The notes beneath the pieces are model-generated. The model did no database searches. It was given only the letters and a program-made list of their open reading frames with translations, and was not told where the DNA came from. A stretch of 64,000 nucleotides of DNA, taken from assembly GCF_902167145.1 (NCBI RefSeq), contig NC_050096.1, forward strand, positions 271,086,622 through 271,150,621. The letters are read 5' to 3'. The position numbers and the translations under genes were made by a program. Source of the stretch: Zea mays (taxonomy: Eukaryota > Streptophyta > Magnoliopsida > Poales > Poaceae). The first letter of the stretch is position 1, and every line of letters begins with the position of its first letter. Below, piece by piece: positions 1 through 12,040 of the stretch.

Positions 1-3000
1 GATGATGATCGAGCTCGCTGGCGCAGAGCCGCGGTTCCTGCGCCGCCAGCTGCCTGACGTGGTCGCGTCCATGCTGCAGATTGCCGAGGCCCCAGGACTA
101 GAGGATGGCACCCGCCACCTTGCCGTTGAGTTTGTCGTCACCCTTGCCGAGGCACGGGAGCGTGCACCCGGAATGATGCGGAAGCTGCCTCGGTACGTTG
201 GTCGGCTATTTGCGGTGCTCATGAGTATGCTGCTCGATGTCCAGGATGAACCGGCATGGCATGCCGCAGTGTCAGAGGAGGAAGACGCCGGAGAGACGGG
301 AAGCTATGTTTTTGCACAGGAGTGTCTGGACCGGCTGTCAATTGCTGTTGGTGGTAATACGATTCTGTCCGTGGCAGCTGAGTTGCTCCCATCGTTTTTC
401 TCCTCTGAAGATTGGAAGAGACGCCACGCGGCACTAGTGACCATAGCTCAGATTGCAGAGGGCTCTGCTAAGATGATGATTAAGAATCTGGAGCAGGTTG
501 TTGGGATGGTGCTGAATTCTTTCCAGGACCCTCACCCACGGGTGAGGTGGGCAGCAATTAATGCAATAGGGCAGCTTTCAACGGACCTGGGGCCAGAGTT
601 GCAAAATCAGTTGCACCATGTTGTGCTACCTTCATTAGCTTCAGCAATGGATGATGTCCAGAACCCACGTGTACAGGCAAGTGATTGTTGTATCTTTTTT
701 ATTTAATTTTCTCAATTGGCCCTATAATATCTTTTTTATTCTTATGCTTTCTGAAAGCCAGCTGTGTACCATTATCTTAAAAAAATGATTTCTGAAAGCA
801 GTGAAGATCTTGTAATCCATGGATTTAATGCATATGGTTAATGCTTTGTTACTTTGTTCAGTTTATATAAACAACACTGGCCTAGTGTGATTGATGCCAT
901 TATCCACAGAAGTGTAGTTGCCTAAGTTATTTTTAGTGCACAAGTTGCCTCTAGAGCGAAAGAGGACATTGAGCAACAAAGAAGGGCCTTAATTTGGGAA
1001 GTGTAGAATCATAAGAGTTTTTTGTTTTTTTGCACCTTTGTGCTGCTCGGAACTCTTTCCGGAAGTTATTTTTTTAATTTAAGCATGTACATAAACTCTT
1101 CCCTATCTTAATTGAAAGGCAGAGCTCCTTAAAAAAGTTATTTTTAGTACACTAAGTGGATCTAATGACTGTTTTGGATACAGTAATGTGCATTAGAAAG
1201 TGGTTAATGTATCACTGTTGTAGTTAGCGTATTAATGAGACTATTGTAGCTTTTTACTAGTTTATGTGTGCTATTTGGATGTGTTGAGGCTGGCTATACT
1301 ATGAACTTTTTTAGATTATTCAATAGGATACCGTTTTAGGTCTAATACACAGAAACAAGATTCAGCTTTTTGTTTATTGAGTCAGCATTTGAGCAGTTGG
1401 TATCTTTTGGCCATTTTATTCATCAATTATTTTTCTGTTGCACTTTGTTGCTAAATATGTATGCATAGTCACCATCCCAGGCTCCCAGCAGTTGGTATCT
1501 TTTGGCCATTTTGTTCATCAATTAATTTTTTATGCCTTAAGCGTTTTTCTTTGTTGCTAATATCTATGCATATTGTGCTGAATGTTTGGTCTTGCGCATG
1601 TCATGCATAGTTTGTTCAAATTTGGAGATGTTTGTGTGATTACATCTACCAGATTGATCACAAGGTATTCAAAGGAGAGACATTTTCTGTGCTTCTTAAA
1701 TTTATTAAATAACTCACGTCTGAGGTATATCCAGTCCAATAACTGAACAACTATAAACACATGGAAGGCTAATGAATTTTGGAAGAGTCATGTGCCTGAC
1801 ACTCTTACCAATTATAGTTTACATGTAAACCTTTCCACCAAAACCCATAACTAGTGACTGACTGGCTGCAAATGAAGCACAGAAAACATGTAACCAACAC
1901 ATTTTAGAATTGAGCTGTGTAGATGCTCCTCACATATGATACCACCCTTGTGCTGTTTGAGGTACCTTTCGTGTTTCGTCTATCTATGCCTGCACACACC
2001 ATCTATTTTCAGAACTTTGGCCCTGTTTGTTTACCCTCTAGATTATATAATCCAGCTTAAATAAGTTAAGAGGCAAACAAATAACACAGATTATTAGGTG
2101 GATTATATAATCTAGATACCTAGATTATGATAATCCATAAGCAGAAAGCAGGTCATTAGGTGCTTATATAATCCATAAGCTTGATTATATAATCCTAGAA
2201 GGAAATAAACAGGGCCTTTGACTTGTATTTGTATTTGTTATTATTTCTCTTTGAATAATCATGCATGTGGTACAAATTAAAATATATATTTTTCTCTCGT
2301 ACACACAGAGCTGCATCATTATATTAAGAAGAAAAAGAGAAAGAGTCCTTACGACACACATCACCAGCCAAGCAACTAGTAAACTAACTAGCTGGCTACG
2401 TAGAAATCAGTTTTGATACGCGCCAAAACTTACAAATACCTGACCTTGCCCAACATTTAAACTTCATCAGGGGCAATCGCCACCAGGTGGGAAAGCCCTC
2501 GGGCTCCTGCTAGGACTAAAGCTGTAGTTCCTGTCTAGCAAGCAAGACAGATTTCTCAAGAGCAGGGTCAGAGCCATAAAAAACACAATGTTTTGGTCTT
2601 TCCAGATCGACCAAGGTCTGAGAATAACCAAAGAGTTGAAGCCTTGTCTCACATCATCATCCACCTTGGCCGTATGTAATTCTTTCCAACCAGCCAAAAA
2701 AAGAAGTCTCTTCCAGACCAGGAGCAAGCATAGGTAAGCTGACCGTGTGAAACAGCCTGAACCAAACTTGCCTGGAGAACACACAAGAGATCAAAAGGTG
2801 CTGGATTGATTACATTATGGAGTTGGAGTCAAGTTCAATTAGTTTTCACTAGCTATGGTACCATTTGAGTTCAGAGAGATATATTTTGATGGTTTTCTGG
2901 CTTTATGTTCATCATTCGACTATTCTTACAAGCTATTCAAGTTATTAATCTATGATAAATCTAGTGATATATATTATTGGTTTACATAAAGTCGAGGGCT

Positions 3001-6000
3001 TGCTATATCTGCTCTTCATCAAACACACCAGCTGACCAATAAGGCATTCTCTCATATTTTATTTCCTACATGTTCAGGCACATGCTGCATCAGCTATTCT
3101 GAACTTCAGTGAAAACTGCAGACCTGATATTTTGACACCATACTTGGATGTAATAGTTGGGAAACTTCTATTGTTACTCCAGGTGGATCTCACATCTAGT
3201 CTTTAAACCTTAACTTTAACAGTATAGACATTAGACATAAGCATAATGTTTATTCTGTTATTTTAAACTTGTATGCTTATGATGTAGACTGGGAACCAAA
3301 TGGTGCAAGAAGCTGCTTTAACTGCTTTAGCATCAGCAGCAGATTCTTCTCAGGTAGATCAGGAAATACAGTTCAATCCTTCTTGTTAACATAGTAATCT
3401 AACATAAATTTTCAATCTTATTTATTCAGGAACACTTCCAAAAATATTATGATGCAGTAATGCCATACCTCAAGGCTATTCTCATGAATGCAACTGATAA
3501 ATCCAACAGAATGTTGCGTGCCAAATCCATGGAATGCATCAGTTTAGTTGGTATGGCAGTTGGGAAACAAAAGTTTAAGGATGATGCTAAGCAGGTAATG
3601 GTTTGCTAGTTCCCCTTATATTACAGTATACAGTCGAGTCCATAACTCTTTCCGTCTATAAAAGTGTTAAAACATTATTTTTTGTGGCCTTTGTACTCAA
3701 TAAACGAAATCAAATTGGGTTGTAGGATGTTATATGCTATCTGTTCTGTATCTGTTAATGCTATTGATAATTCATTTTGGTGTTAGGTGATGGAGGTCCT
3801 TATGACACTGCAAGGATCTCAGATGGAGGCTGATGACCCTATAACAAGCTACATGCTGCAAGTATGTTAGAACTTGAAACCTTGTTCTCAACTTTTTTTT
3901 GTCAATTTAAATCTTTTTTTCTCATTTGATCTATATGTTCGCCTCTGTAGGCATGGGCAAGACTGTGTAAATGCCTTGGTCAGGATTTCTTACCATACAT
4001 GAGTGTTGTTATGCCCCCTCTGCTCCAGTCTGCTCAGCTCAAACCAGATGTGAGTGTCACTTCTGCTGGACCAGAAGATGAAAATGGTGAATCTGATGAC
4101 GAGGGGTATGTTTAGTTTTTTCTTCCATATTTTTTATAGTATAGCATTTTCGTTATGTTTTGTTTCCTGGATAACTTTCATCTTTTAGTGATCCCCAATA
4201 TGATGGAAATGTCGAATCTAATGTGTCTGGTTATAGGCACATCATAAGAATTTGCCCATGTCATGTTGATATCAATGGTTGTTTCATATCCTGTATTGAA
4301 TTTACATTCTTGTGTCCTCACATCCATCTCACCAGCAAATTAAGCAAACATTAATCGTGTGTTTGGTTGAGGAGCGGAGGGGAATGGAACGGCTCCATTC
4401 TTATTTTTTGATGTTTGGTTTCATCGGAGGAGAGCGGAGCGGCTCCTGGTGTCTATATATGGTAAATATTTGGGATGTTCTCGCTCCACCAAAACGATTG
4501 GATGCGAGCGCTCAGCGCTCTCCTCCCTCTCCTCCACTCCACAGTCATATGGCTCTCCAACCAAACAATGAACGGAGCGGCTCCGCTCTATTCTACTCTT
4601 CAACCAAACAAAAAATGGAGCGGTTTCGTTCTGCTTGCCAAACACTGAATGAAATGGCTCAATTCTTAGAAACTGGAATGGAGCCGCTCCATCCCAGTTG
4701 GCTCCCCAACCAAACACACTCTAATTGGAGGATGATTTAGGATACCACTCAATAGAAAATGTTGGATAAGGATGACCGTTGGAGGGTGATTTTTGCTGTA
4801 TACTCCTTTTATTCTAATTTATAAGACGCTTTGGCTTTTCTAGACACATCTTCTGCTATGCACTTGGATGTACACTGTCTAGATACATAGTTAAAACAAT
4901 GAATCTTGAAAAGCCAAAACGTCTTATTATTTGGAATGGAGGGGGTAAATTTGAGTTTTTAACGCTAAGAGGTTGGATAAGGGAACTCTTGGAGATGCTC
5001 CCAGTCTCAGGCTCTTGTTCTATCTACTAGCAATTGTACTCACTGGCAGCACTACTGCAGTGTCGAGACTATTACACTAGGTGATAAGAGGATCGGCATC
5101 CGAACTAGTCTACTAGAGGAGAAAGCTACAGCATGTAACATGCTGTGTTGCTACGCTGATGAGCTCAAGGAAGGATTTTTCCCATGGATTGATCAGGTCA
5201 TATCACTATTTCAACCCCTTCTCCTTTCTTGTTGGGTTCTAGTTTCATGAAAGAGCTACAGCTATACCTGGATCTGTACAGGTCACGACTACGCTTGTAC
5301 CTCTCATTAAGTTCTATTTTCATGAGGAAGTTAGGAAGGCAGCTATTTCAGGTATGTGACTGAAAATTTTGATGTCTTCACTTTTTTTTACCGTGTTGTC
5401 TTGTGCTATACATTATGTGCTCTTTGCAGCAATGCCTGAGCTTCTACGTTCAGCAAAATTGGCTATAGAAAAGGGCCAAGCTCAAGGTCGTGATAAATCC
5501 TATCTTAAGCAACTGTCTGATTACATAGTTCCAGCCCTTGTTGAGGCCATGCATAAAGTAAGGGTGTCATGCTTATAAAACCTTGTCAGTTCTTGAATTT
5601 TGCTGTGTTTGATAACAAGATTTGAGTTAAGCACGCAATTGGAATTCTAAGCAGGAACCTGAGCCACAAATTTGTGCAAGCATACTGGAATCATTGAATG
5701 AATCTATACAGGTTTGTAATACTGTACTTGTATGATATTTGTTATTTGCATTGATGAAAAGATCTCGTTTTCATGAGAACTGCTGCTTATCTCAACTAGA
5801 GTTTTCATGTCTTCACATTCTTTTGTTGACATGGATGTTAAATTTACATGCTTCTATTATTTACAATCTTGTCGCCTTCACTAGACTATTATTGTGTTTT
5901 TTTTTAATTTTTTAATCCTTATTATTTTTATGTTAAAATAGCCCCACAAAAAACGACGCAAGAGAGCTGTGTGTCATTTCATCAAGAAAGGAGGAAGAAA

Positions 6001-9000
6001 AAATACAAGTGGGGGACCAAGGGCCAAAACCCGCACACTTATAGACACAGGCGCGCCACACACACAAGAGGGATAACGACCCAACACCGGGGGGGGGGGG
6101 GGGGCTTGCTCAAGAGCCCAGCCCTACCAACCTTGCGCACAGGAAGCTAAGTGCAGAATTACCAGCTAGACACCATAGGTTGCCTTCCTGCACAACCTTA
6201 CGGTAGACTACAGAAATACTAGGCCTAATCCTCTCAAACACAATCGTTCCTGTGCTTCTAGATCTCCCCGGCCACCAAAATGATCAAGGAGTTAAGACCC
6301 TTCTTCACCTCCTTAGGAACTCGATTGACTGCCCCGGACCACCAGCCTGAAAAACTCTTACCATCAGGTTGCAGAATAATAGCTAACATCCTGAGGCCAT
6401 TAAGAATTATGGTCCAAACTTCACGAGAGAAAACACAGGAGACAAGGAGATGCTGTATAGTCTCCTGTTCCTGGTCACAAAGGGGACAAACATTGGGCTG
6501 TGTGAGCCCTCGCTTAGCCAAGCAATCCTCCGTCCAACATTTATTCTTCAAAGCCAACCAGATGAAGAATTTGCACCGGAGGGGGCCCCAACTCTTCCAA
6601 GGTCCAAACTTAATGCCCCCAAGAAAAATGCCTGATAAGCAGATTGATAGGAATACAGCCCGGATTGAGTGGACCTCCAAAGGAACTGATTAGGAATACC
6701 TGGTTGCAGTGTTACCTCAACAACTAACTCCCAAACTCTCAAATATTCGACCAGCACTTGGACAGTGAGAGACTCACTGATGTCTGTTACCCATCTTCGA
6801 TTGGTCAAGGCTTGAGATACTGTGCACCGCTTTCTTGTTTTCTTGGATACCGCCAAAACAAGGTTCGGAGCTAATTCATCCACAGAATTCCCATGCAACC
6901 ACCGATCTGTCCAAAATAGGTCCTCTCCATCACCTATCTTGATTTGAATGGCTGCAGCAAAAAGGGCTTGAGCATTTCTTGGAACATGGACAGGAAGGTC
7001 CTCCCAAGGGCGATCCGAATCATTTTTTTTGAAGCCATAACCAACGAATGCGCAAAGCCCATCTCATGGTTTCAAGATTAAGAATCCCTAGACCACCATA
7101 TTGCTGGGGTCGCTGAACGTTCTCCCATGAGACTAGACAGTTTCCTCCATTAGCCTTTTCTTGACTGGACCACAGAAAACCCCTCCGATGTTTATCAATA
7201 GCTTTGATTACCCATTTTGGCAGGTCTAGAGCAGTCATTACTCATTAGATGAATGTGAATTGCTGAAAAAACAGTCTTGACCAACGCCAGACTCCCTGCG
7301 CAGTTGAGAGAAGCCTTCCACTTGGGGAGACAATCAGCCACCTTACCGGCTAATGGCAGCAGGTTGGCTTTAGATGATTTCCTAATAGTGAGGAATTCTG
7401 AGCTAGTTACAGGGAAAAACACTCACTCCACAAGCCACGGCCCGAATGACATCCAAATCAGCCTCAGTACAGTTGATAGGAAAGACAGAGCTCTTAACAA
7501 AATTGGTTCTGAGGCCCAATGCATGACCAAAAACATCCAGTAGTGAGATCAACCCGATTGGGCCTGAGGAACATAATCTCCTCATCCGCATAAAGAGAAA
7601 CCTGATGTTTAGCCTGTGGAACAGCCAACCGCTGCAGCAGATTTCGTCTTGTGGCCTTAACCACTAGGGCATTCAGCACTTCCATTACCAAAATAAAAGG
7701 CATAGGAGATAAAGGATACCCTTACCTTAACCCTCGCCGATGCAAGACCATTTCCCCTGGTTCTCCATTAATCAACACACGTGTGCCAATGTCCTTGATG
7801 CTACAAAATAATGTTGTCGCGCCACATGTGTCGGGGCGCCAAGATGTGCCACGTTGGACGGGGATTTACAAGTGGAAAACATTATCACACCACTCTCGAT
7901 GGCACAATAGTACAGCTTTGTCGTGCCAGCAGGAGTGCCTTGACAACTGACAAGGCTCCACCTTAGAAAATGTTTCCATACAATTTCGGATGATAACTAT
8001 TTTTATATGAAAATGGTAGAGCTTGATATGATCTGCAACTCTAGTTTTAAGTTTTCTCATTTGAGATTGCTAAGATGCTAAAAAAATATATAAACTTTCA
8101 GCAGCATATACACGCATCAGTCGTCTTAGAAAAATAATATCTTTTTGTATGATGTCAAATGAAATACTTTTTATATGAAAGTTATAGCTCTCAAATAGAT
8201 ATACAAATTCATACTTTTGAGTTTATATTTGAGACCGTTAAGATACTGAAATTCTGAAAAGTAATTAAAGTTTCATCAACATATTAACAATGTACCAAAA
8301 TCATGTGTTGTTAAATAATAATAGTTTTATATTAAAGTCGCAGTTATCTATGAGATTTAGATTTTGTTTTCAGTTTTGAGTTTTTTATTTGACACTGACA
8401 GTTAAGATGCTCAAAAAACAATAGAATTTTAAAAGAGCATATTAGTTGTGTATCTGGGCTTATTTTTTAAAAGAGTATTATCTTTTTTATATGTCAATGT
8501 CAGATAAAAATACTTTTTGAATGTAAGTTGCAGATCTTATTGGGAGTTACATATTTTATATAAAAAGTATATTTATCTAATATCGCATCAGTAAAAATAA
8601 TGATTCTTTTTAAAAAAAACTAGCCTTGGTACGTGATTAATATATTTCTTAGAATGTATATTATTTCCTTGAGCATTTTAACCGATCTCAATGAAAAACC
8701 TCAAAACTAAAAAGTTGTCGTTCTCATCGATAGCTACAACTTTAATTTTAAAACAATCTTCATTGGACATCAAACAAGAATCATGTTTTGTTAGGCGATT
8801 AGTCTAGATACACGACTAATATGTTGATGAAACTCTACATTATCTTTTTAGCATCTTAATGATCTTAAATGTAAAAACTCAAAAACTATAAAGTTTTAGA
8901 TCTCATTGCGAGCTGTAACTTTTGTATAAAAAGTATCTTTATTGGACATCATACAAGAAATATATTATTTTTCTAAGGCGACAAGTGTTTTTACGTGATT

Positions 9001-12000
9001 ATTATGCTGCTGAAAGATTATGTTATTTTTTGAGCATCTTAGCGACCCCAAATAAAAAAACTCAAAACTATAAAGCTGTAGATCTCATTGATCTCTCCAA
9101 TTCTCATATGAAAATCATCTTCATCCAATGTCATATGAACAATATATATTTTTTCTAAAGTTGAGTTGAGCCTTGTCACGCAAATCCCGCTGGCGTGAAA
9201 ATAGTATTTCCGCGCCATTGGGAGTGGCATCACAAGGTTTTCCATGTGGAATTTGCTATCCAATGTGGCACATTCTTGCCGCACTAGCGCATGCGGCGCA
9301 ACAGTGTTATTTTACGACGTTAGCGTGACCAAAAGGGTTAAAATTAAAATGTGAGGATATTGGGAAGAAATTAAAAAAAATGAAAATTTTAGAATATCTC
9401 TACGATTATGTGTCTTTTGAATACATGCACTGATACCATGTGGGCCTGGACATATTTGTGTGGTTTAAACAGTACGATAATGAGATTATTAAAAAAATGA
9501 ATTTTAATTATAGTGGCTTTTCAGGGATTTTATTTTTTGGGTTACTCCAGTCATTAGTTTGTTTGGTTTGTCATAAATCTCATATTTACATGGTTCTACG
9601 ATGCTCTTGGCTATTTTGGCAAAAGTCCTACCCTTTAATGTAACTGCCCTGTAACCCTTTTTCAGAAATAAAGTCTCAGTAGTTTCTTATATCTGTAGCA
9701 GAAGACATTTGTCAATGTTTCTTGTAGGCATTATTTTCTTTTTACCTTTGTAATACATTCGGTATTTTGTGCTGTCACTTGAATAATCTTTTATCCATTT
9801 TTCTCGATCAGCTATCAGGAACACTTCTTGATCAAAATCAAGTAAGATCTGCAGTGGAAGGTGTCAAAGAAGTTATAGTTGCAAGCACTAACAGGAGGAT
9901 AGAACGAACAGAAAGGGCAAGGGCTGAGGACTTTGATTCTGAAGAAGAGGAGCTACTCAGAGAAGAAAACGAACAGGAAGATGAAATCTTTGACCAAGTA
10001 AGCTACCTAAATACTCAGAGTTTCTAACTCTTTTTAAGGCATACCAGATCTACTCATGTTGCCGATTGATACAAATGCTTGTGCAAAATTAGCTTCCTCA
10101 GAAATTTACTAGAAAGGTGGATGTGTTATTGTATTGTGCTTTGAACCTACTTTTTGTGTGGGGAACAATTGTATAGTGCTTATTACCTAACCTTATTGGT
10201 TTGAAAACATGTATTTTTGTGACTGCAGATTGGTGATTGTCTAGGCACTCTCGTTAAAACCTTCAAGACTTCTTTTATTCCGTTCTTCGATGAACTCTCC
10301 ATGTATTTGACACCTATGTTGGTAAGTGAGATGATGAACCATTGGATTTGGTGCATTTTCTTTGCTTGTTAGGGTTGTGACTTGTGAGCACTGAACAATA
10401 CATCACAATTTGATGTCACTCTAGATTTATTACCTCTGAACATGAAACATAAATGCACTATTGAATATTGGTAAACTAAACACCATATGTACATTTTTAA
10501 CTTTCCACCAATTTAGGGTAAGAATAAATCACCAGAAGAAAGAAGGATTGCCATATGCATTTTTGATGATGTTGCTGAGCATTGCCGTGAAGCAGCAGTT
10601 AGGTAACAGTTGTACGATCCATACATGACACTTTGCTTGGTGAAGGTGAAAGATTGTTGTGAGCTGTGATCATTTTACATGTTTTTTTGTGATATCTGAT
10701 TGTCAGGTATTATGATACATACCTTCCTTCTCTATTAGAAGCCTGCATGAGTGAAAATCCAGATGTCAGGCAGGTTTGTATTTCTTATTTGTTCTACATC
10801 CTAGTGCAGCAGAATTATGTGTAACAGCAACCCTTCATCTCTTAAGAGTGCATTTTCATTTCCAACTTGCTGCTTTCAGGCTGCAGTGTATGGAATTGGC
10901 ATTTGTGCCGAATGTGGTGGTTCTGCATTTAGGCCTCACACTGGGGGTATGGTTTGTATCTATGTTGTATTCGATTTATGTATGCATTTGTTATTCGATG
11001 CTGTTAACAATCTTGTTTATTTCTACAGAGGCCCTATCCAGATTATACAATGTAATCAAACATCCTAATGCCCTGGATTTGGATAATGCAATGGCCTATG
11101 ACAATGCTGTTTCTGCTCTTGGAAAAATATGCCGATTTCATCGTGATATCATTGATGTATCTCAGGTACTCAACCATACTTAGGCATATGGTTCTTCTAG
11201 CTTATATCATGGCATCTAGCCTGCTTCATTCAGCCTTGTAGTATATAATATAATTCCATTTCTGAAGGCAACAGTTGAACTGATCGGCAATTCATATTAA
11301 CTGCTAATAGTCTTGTTGCTATATCATTAATTTATGAGATGTACAAAGTTTTGTGACCATATATCACTTGGCTCATTGAACAGGTAATTCCTGCCTGGTT
11401 AAGTTGCCTTCCGATAAAAAATGATTTAATTGAGGCCAAGCTTGTCCATGAACAGCTGTGTGTGATGCTTGAGCAGTAAGTAATTCCCACAATTTGTTTC
11501 TGCAGAGTTGCTTTTCCTGAGATTAACCAATACTCCCTATCATCTAGACTTCTGTTTTATTTCACGTTTCTTTAACAGCTATTATTTTTTCGTGTAATCA
11601 ACGTTCAACAGGTCTGAGAGGGAGCTTTTGGGTCATAATAATCAGTATCTTCCAAAGATTGTGTCTGTTTTTGCAGAGGTACCTTTAGCCTTTTCTTATT
11701 TTCCTCAATCTTGTTTTCTTTATATTATCCCCCTTCTGTTTCCCAAGGTCTATGGAATATGGATAAACTGCAACTCTTGAACCGTTTAAAAGACCATCAT
11801 TTGGAGGAAACTGAGCTATCCAAGTGACAGGAGCATTATTTACTTAACTTGATCTGCCTTTTGTATGGAATGCAGATATTATGTGCGGGCAAAGATCTAG
11901 CAACAGAACAGACTGCCAGCAGGATGGTTAATCTACTAAGGCAACTTCAGGCAACATTGCCTCCTTCAGTATTAGCCTCGACATGGTCTTCTCTACAACC

Positions 12001-12040
12001 ACAGCAACAGCTCGCTCTACAGTCCGTGTTGTCGTCATAG
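1..12040 (+). CDS. IPO5: Importin-5 / karyopherin beta-3 (5' truncated by window)
   Basis: Nuclear import receptor of the importin-beta family; it carries cargo, including ribosomal proteins, through nuclear pores and is released by RanGTP. The plant homologue is IMB3/KETCH1. Exons that keep one frame: 1-676, 3078-3182, 3288-3353, 3430-3594, 3787-3861, 3951-4105, 5061-5196, 5282-5351, 5430-5557, 5655-5711, 9812-9997, 10229-10321, 10517-10602, 10707-10773, 10880-10946, 11029-11165, 11384-11475, 11612-11678, 11876-12040. They give 863 residues; full-length plant proteins are about 1,110, so roughly 250 N-terminal residues lie outside. The product is a run of HEAT-repeat helices, including the conserved NPRVQ/AHAAS junction. 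Acidic loops occur in exons 6 and 11 ([17 protein letters not shown]). The first intron has a GC donor. Family assignment is firm; exact exon ends are inferred. Confidence 0.93.
2029..2216. mobile_element. MITE with GGCCCTGTTTGTTT terminal inverted repeats
   Basis: 188 bp element beginning GGCCCTGTTTGTT and ending in the inverse, AAACAGGGCC. The AT-rich interior carries repeated TTATATAATC motifs in both orientations. It is flanked by TTT on both sides, consistent with a 3 bp target duplication (PIF/Harbinger-like), though this is weak. It sits in intron 1 of the importin-5 gene. Confidence 0.75.
2308..2785 (-). mobile_element. 5'-truncated LINE remnant, 3' end only
   Basis: The minus strand encodes a decayed stretch ([16 protein letters not shown]) matching the extreme C-terminus of plant L1-type ORF2. 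The same residues occur in the larger LINE at 5899-7803 (GLNSLIILV). The sequence ends toward low coordinates with the AGCTGCATCATTATATTAAG-type tail found at other LINE ends here. It is dead and intronic. Confidence 0.55.
4344..4732. mobile_element. MITE, GTGTGTTTGGTTG terminal repeats
   Basis: About 390 bp between GTGTTTGGTTGAGGAG and its inverse CCAACCAAACAC. Repeated GAGCGG/CCGCTC blocks inside make long internal inverted repeats. It lies in importin-5 intron 6. The reading frames inside it are by-products of the palindrome, not genes. Confidence 0.65.
4803..4945. mobile_element. Stowaway-like MITE
   Basis: 143 bp, flanked by TA on both sides. The left end CTCCTTTTATTCTAA mirrors the right end TTGGAATGGAGGG. 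The subterminal AAGACGCTTTGGCTTTTC is repeated inverted near the right end. It lies in importin-5 intron 6. Confidence 0.75.
5899..7803 (-). mobile_element. 5'-truncated, decayed L1-type LINE in importin-5 intron 10
   Basis: Read on the minus strand, the fragments in order are: reverse transcriptase core ([18 protein letters not shown], then YADE where YADD is expected, about 7800-7550), thumb region, the [18 protein letters not shown] segment (about 7210), and the zinc-binding RT-associated domain ([15 protein letters not shown] then [18 protein letters not shown], about 6600-6430). Frame changes and stops separate the pieces and the catalytic motif is altered, so it is inactive. A T-rich run at 5899-5921 on the plus strand would be its poly(A) tail. 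A run of 16 G lies near 6090. The left border of the next foldback element abuts its 5' truncation point. Confidence 0.8.
7804..9315. repeat. 1.5 kb foldback (inverted-repeat) element in importin-5 intron 10
   Basis: The outer about 75 bp at the two ends are imperfect inverted copies: the left has GTTGTCGCGCC, GATGTGCCACGTTGGA and GTGGAAAAC; the right reads the same, diverged, on the opposite strand. Inside, each arm is several diverged copies of a unit of roughly 200 bp. Its hallmarks are ACTTTTTATATGAAAG, 'GATCT...AACT' and 'AGATGCTAAAAAA', direct in the left half (about 7950-8600) and inverted in the right half (about 8640-9150). No coding capacity. A target duplication could not be resolved, so the superfamily is unknown. 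Confidence 0.6.
9316..9811 (+). other. 3' end of importin-5 intron 10
   Basis: AT-rich intron remainder with a T-rich stretch before the acceptor (TCTCGATCAG). I see no gene or element in it. Confidence 0.6.

Larger units (their letters stand above)
677..3077 (+). other. Intron 1 of importin-5 with GC donor
   Basis: 2.4 kb intron starting GCAAGT after the Gln codon of NPRVQ and ending TTCAG before the Ala codon of AHAAS. No GT donor preserves these conserved residues. It holds a MITE (2029-2216) and a LINE 3' remnant (about 2308-2785); the rest shows no structure I can name. Confidence 0.75.

Noticed and set aside
4312..4740. 142-codon plus and 98-codon minus frames
   Set aside because: Both are produced by the inverted-repeat structure of a MITE.
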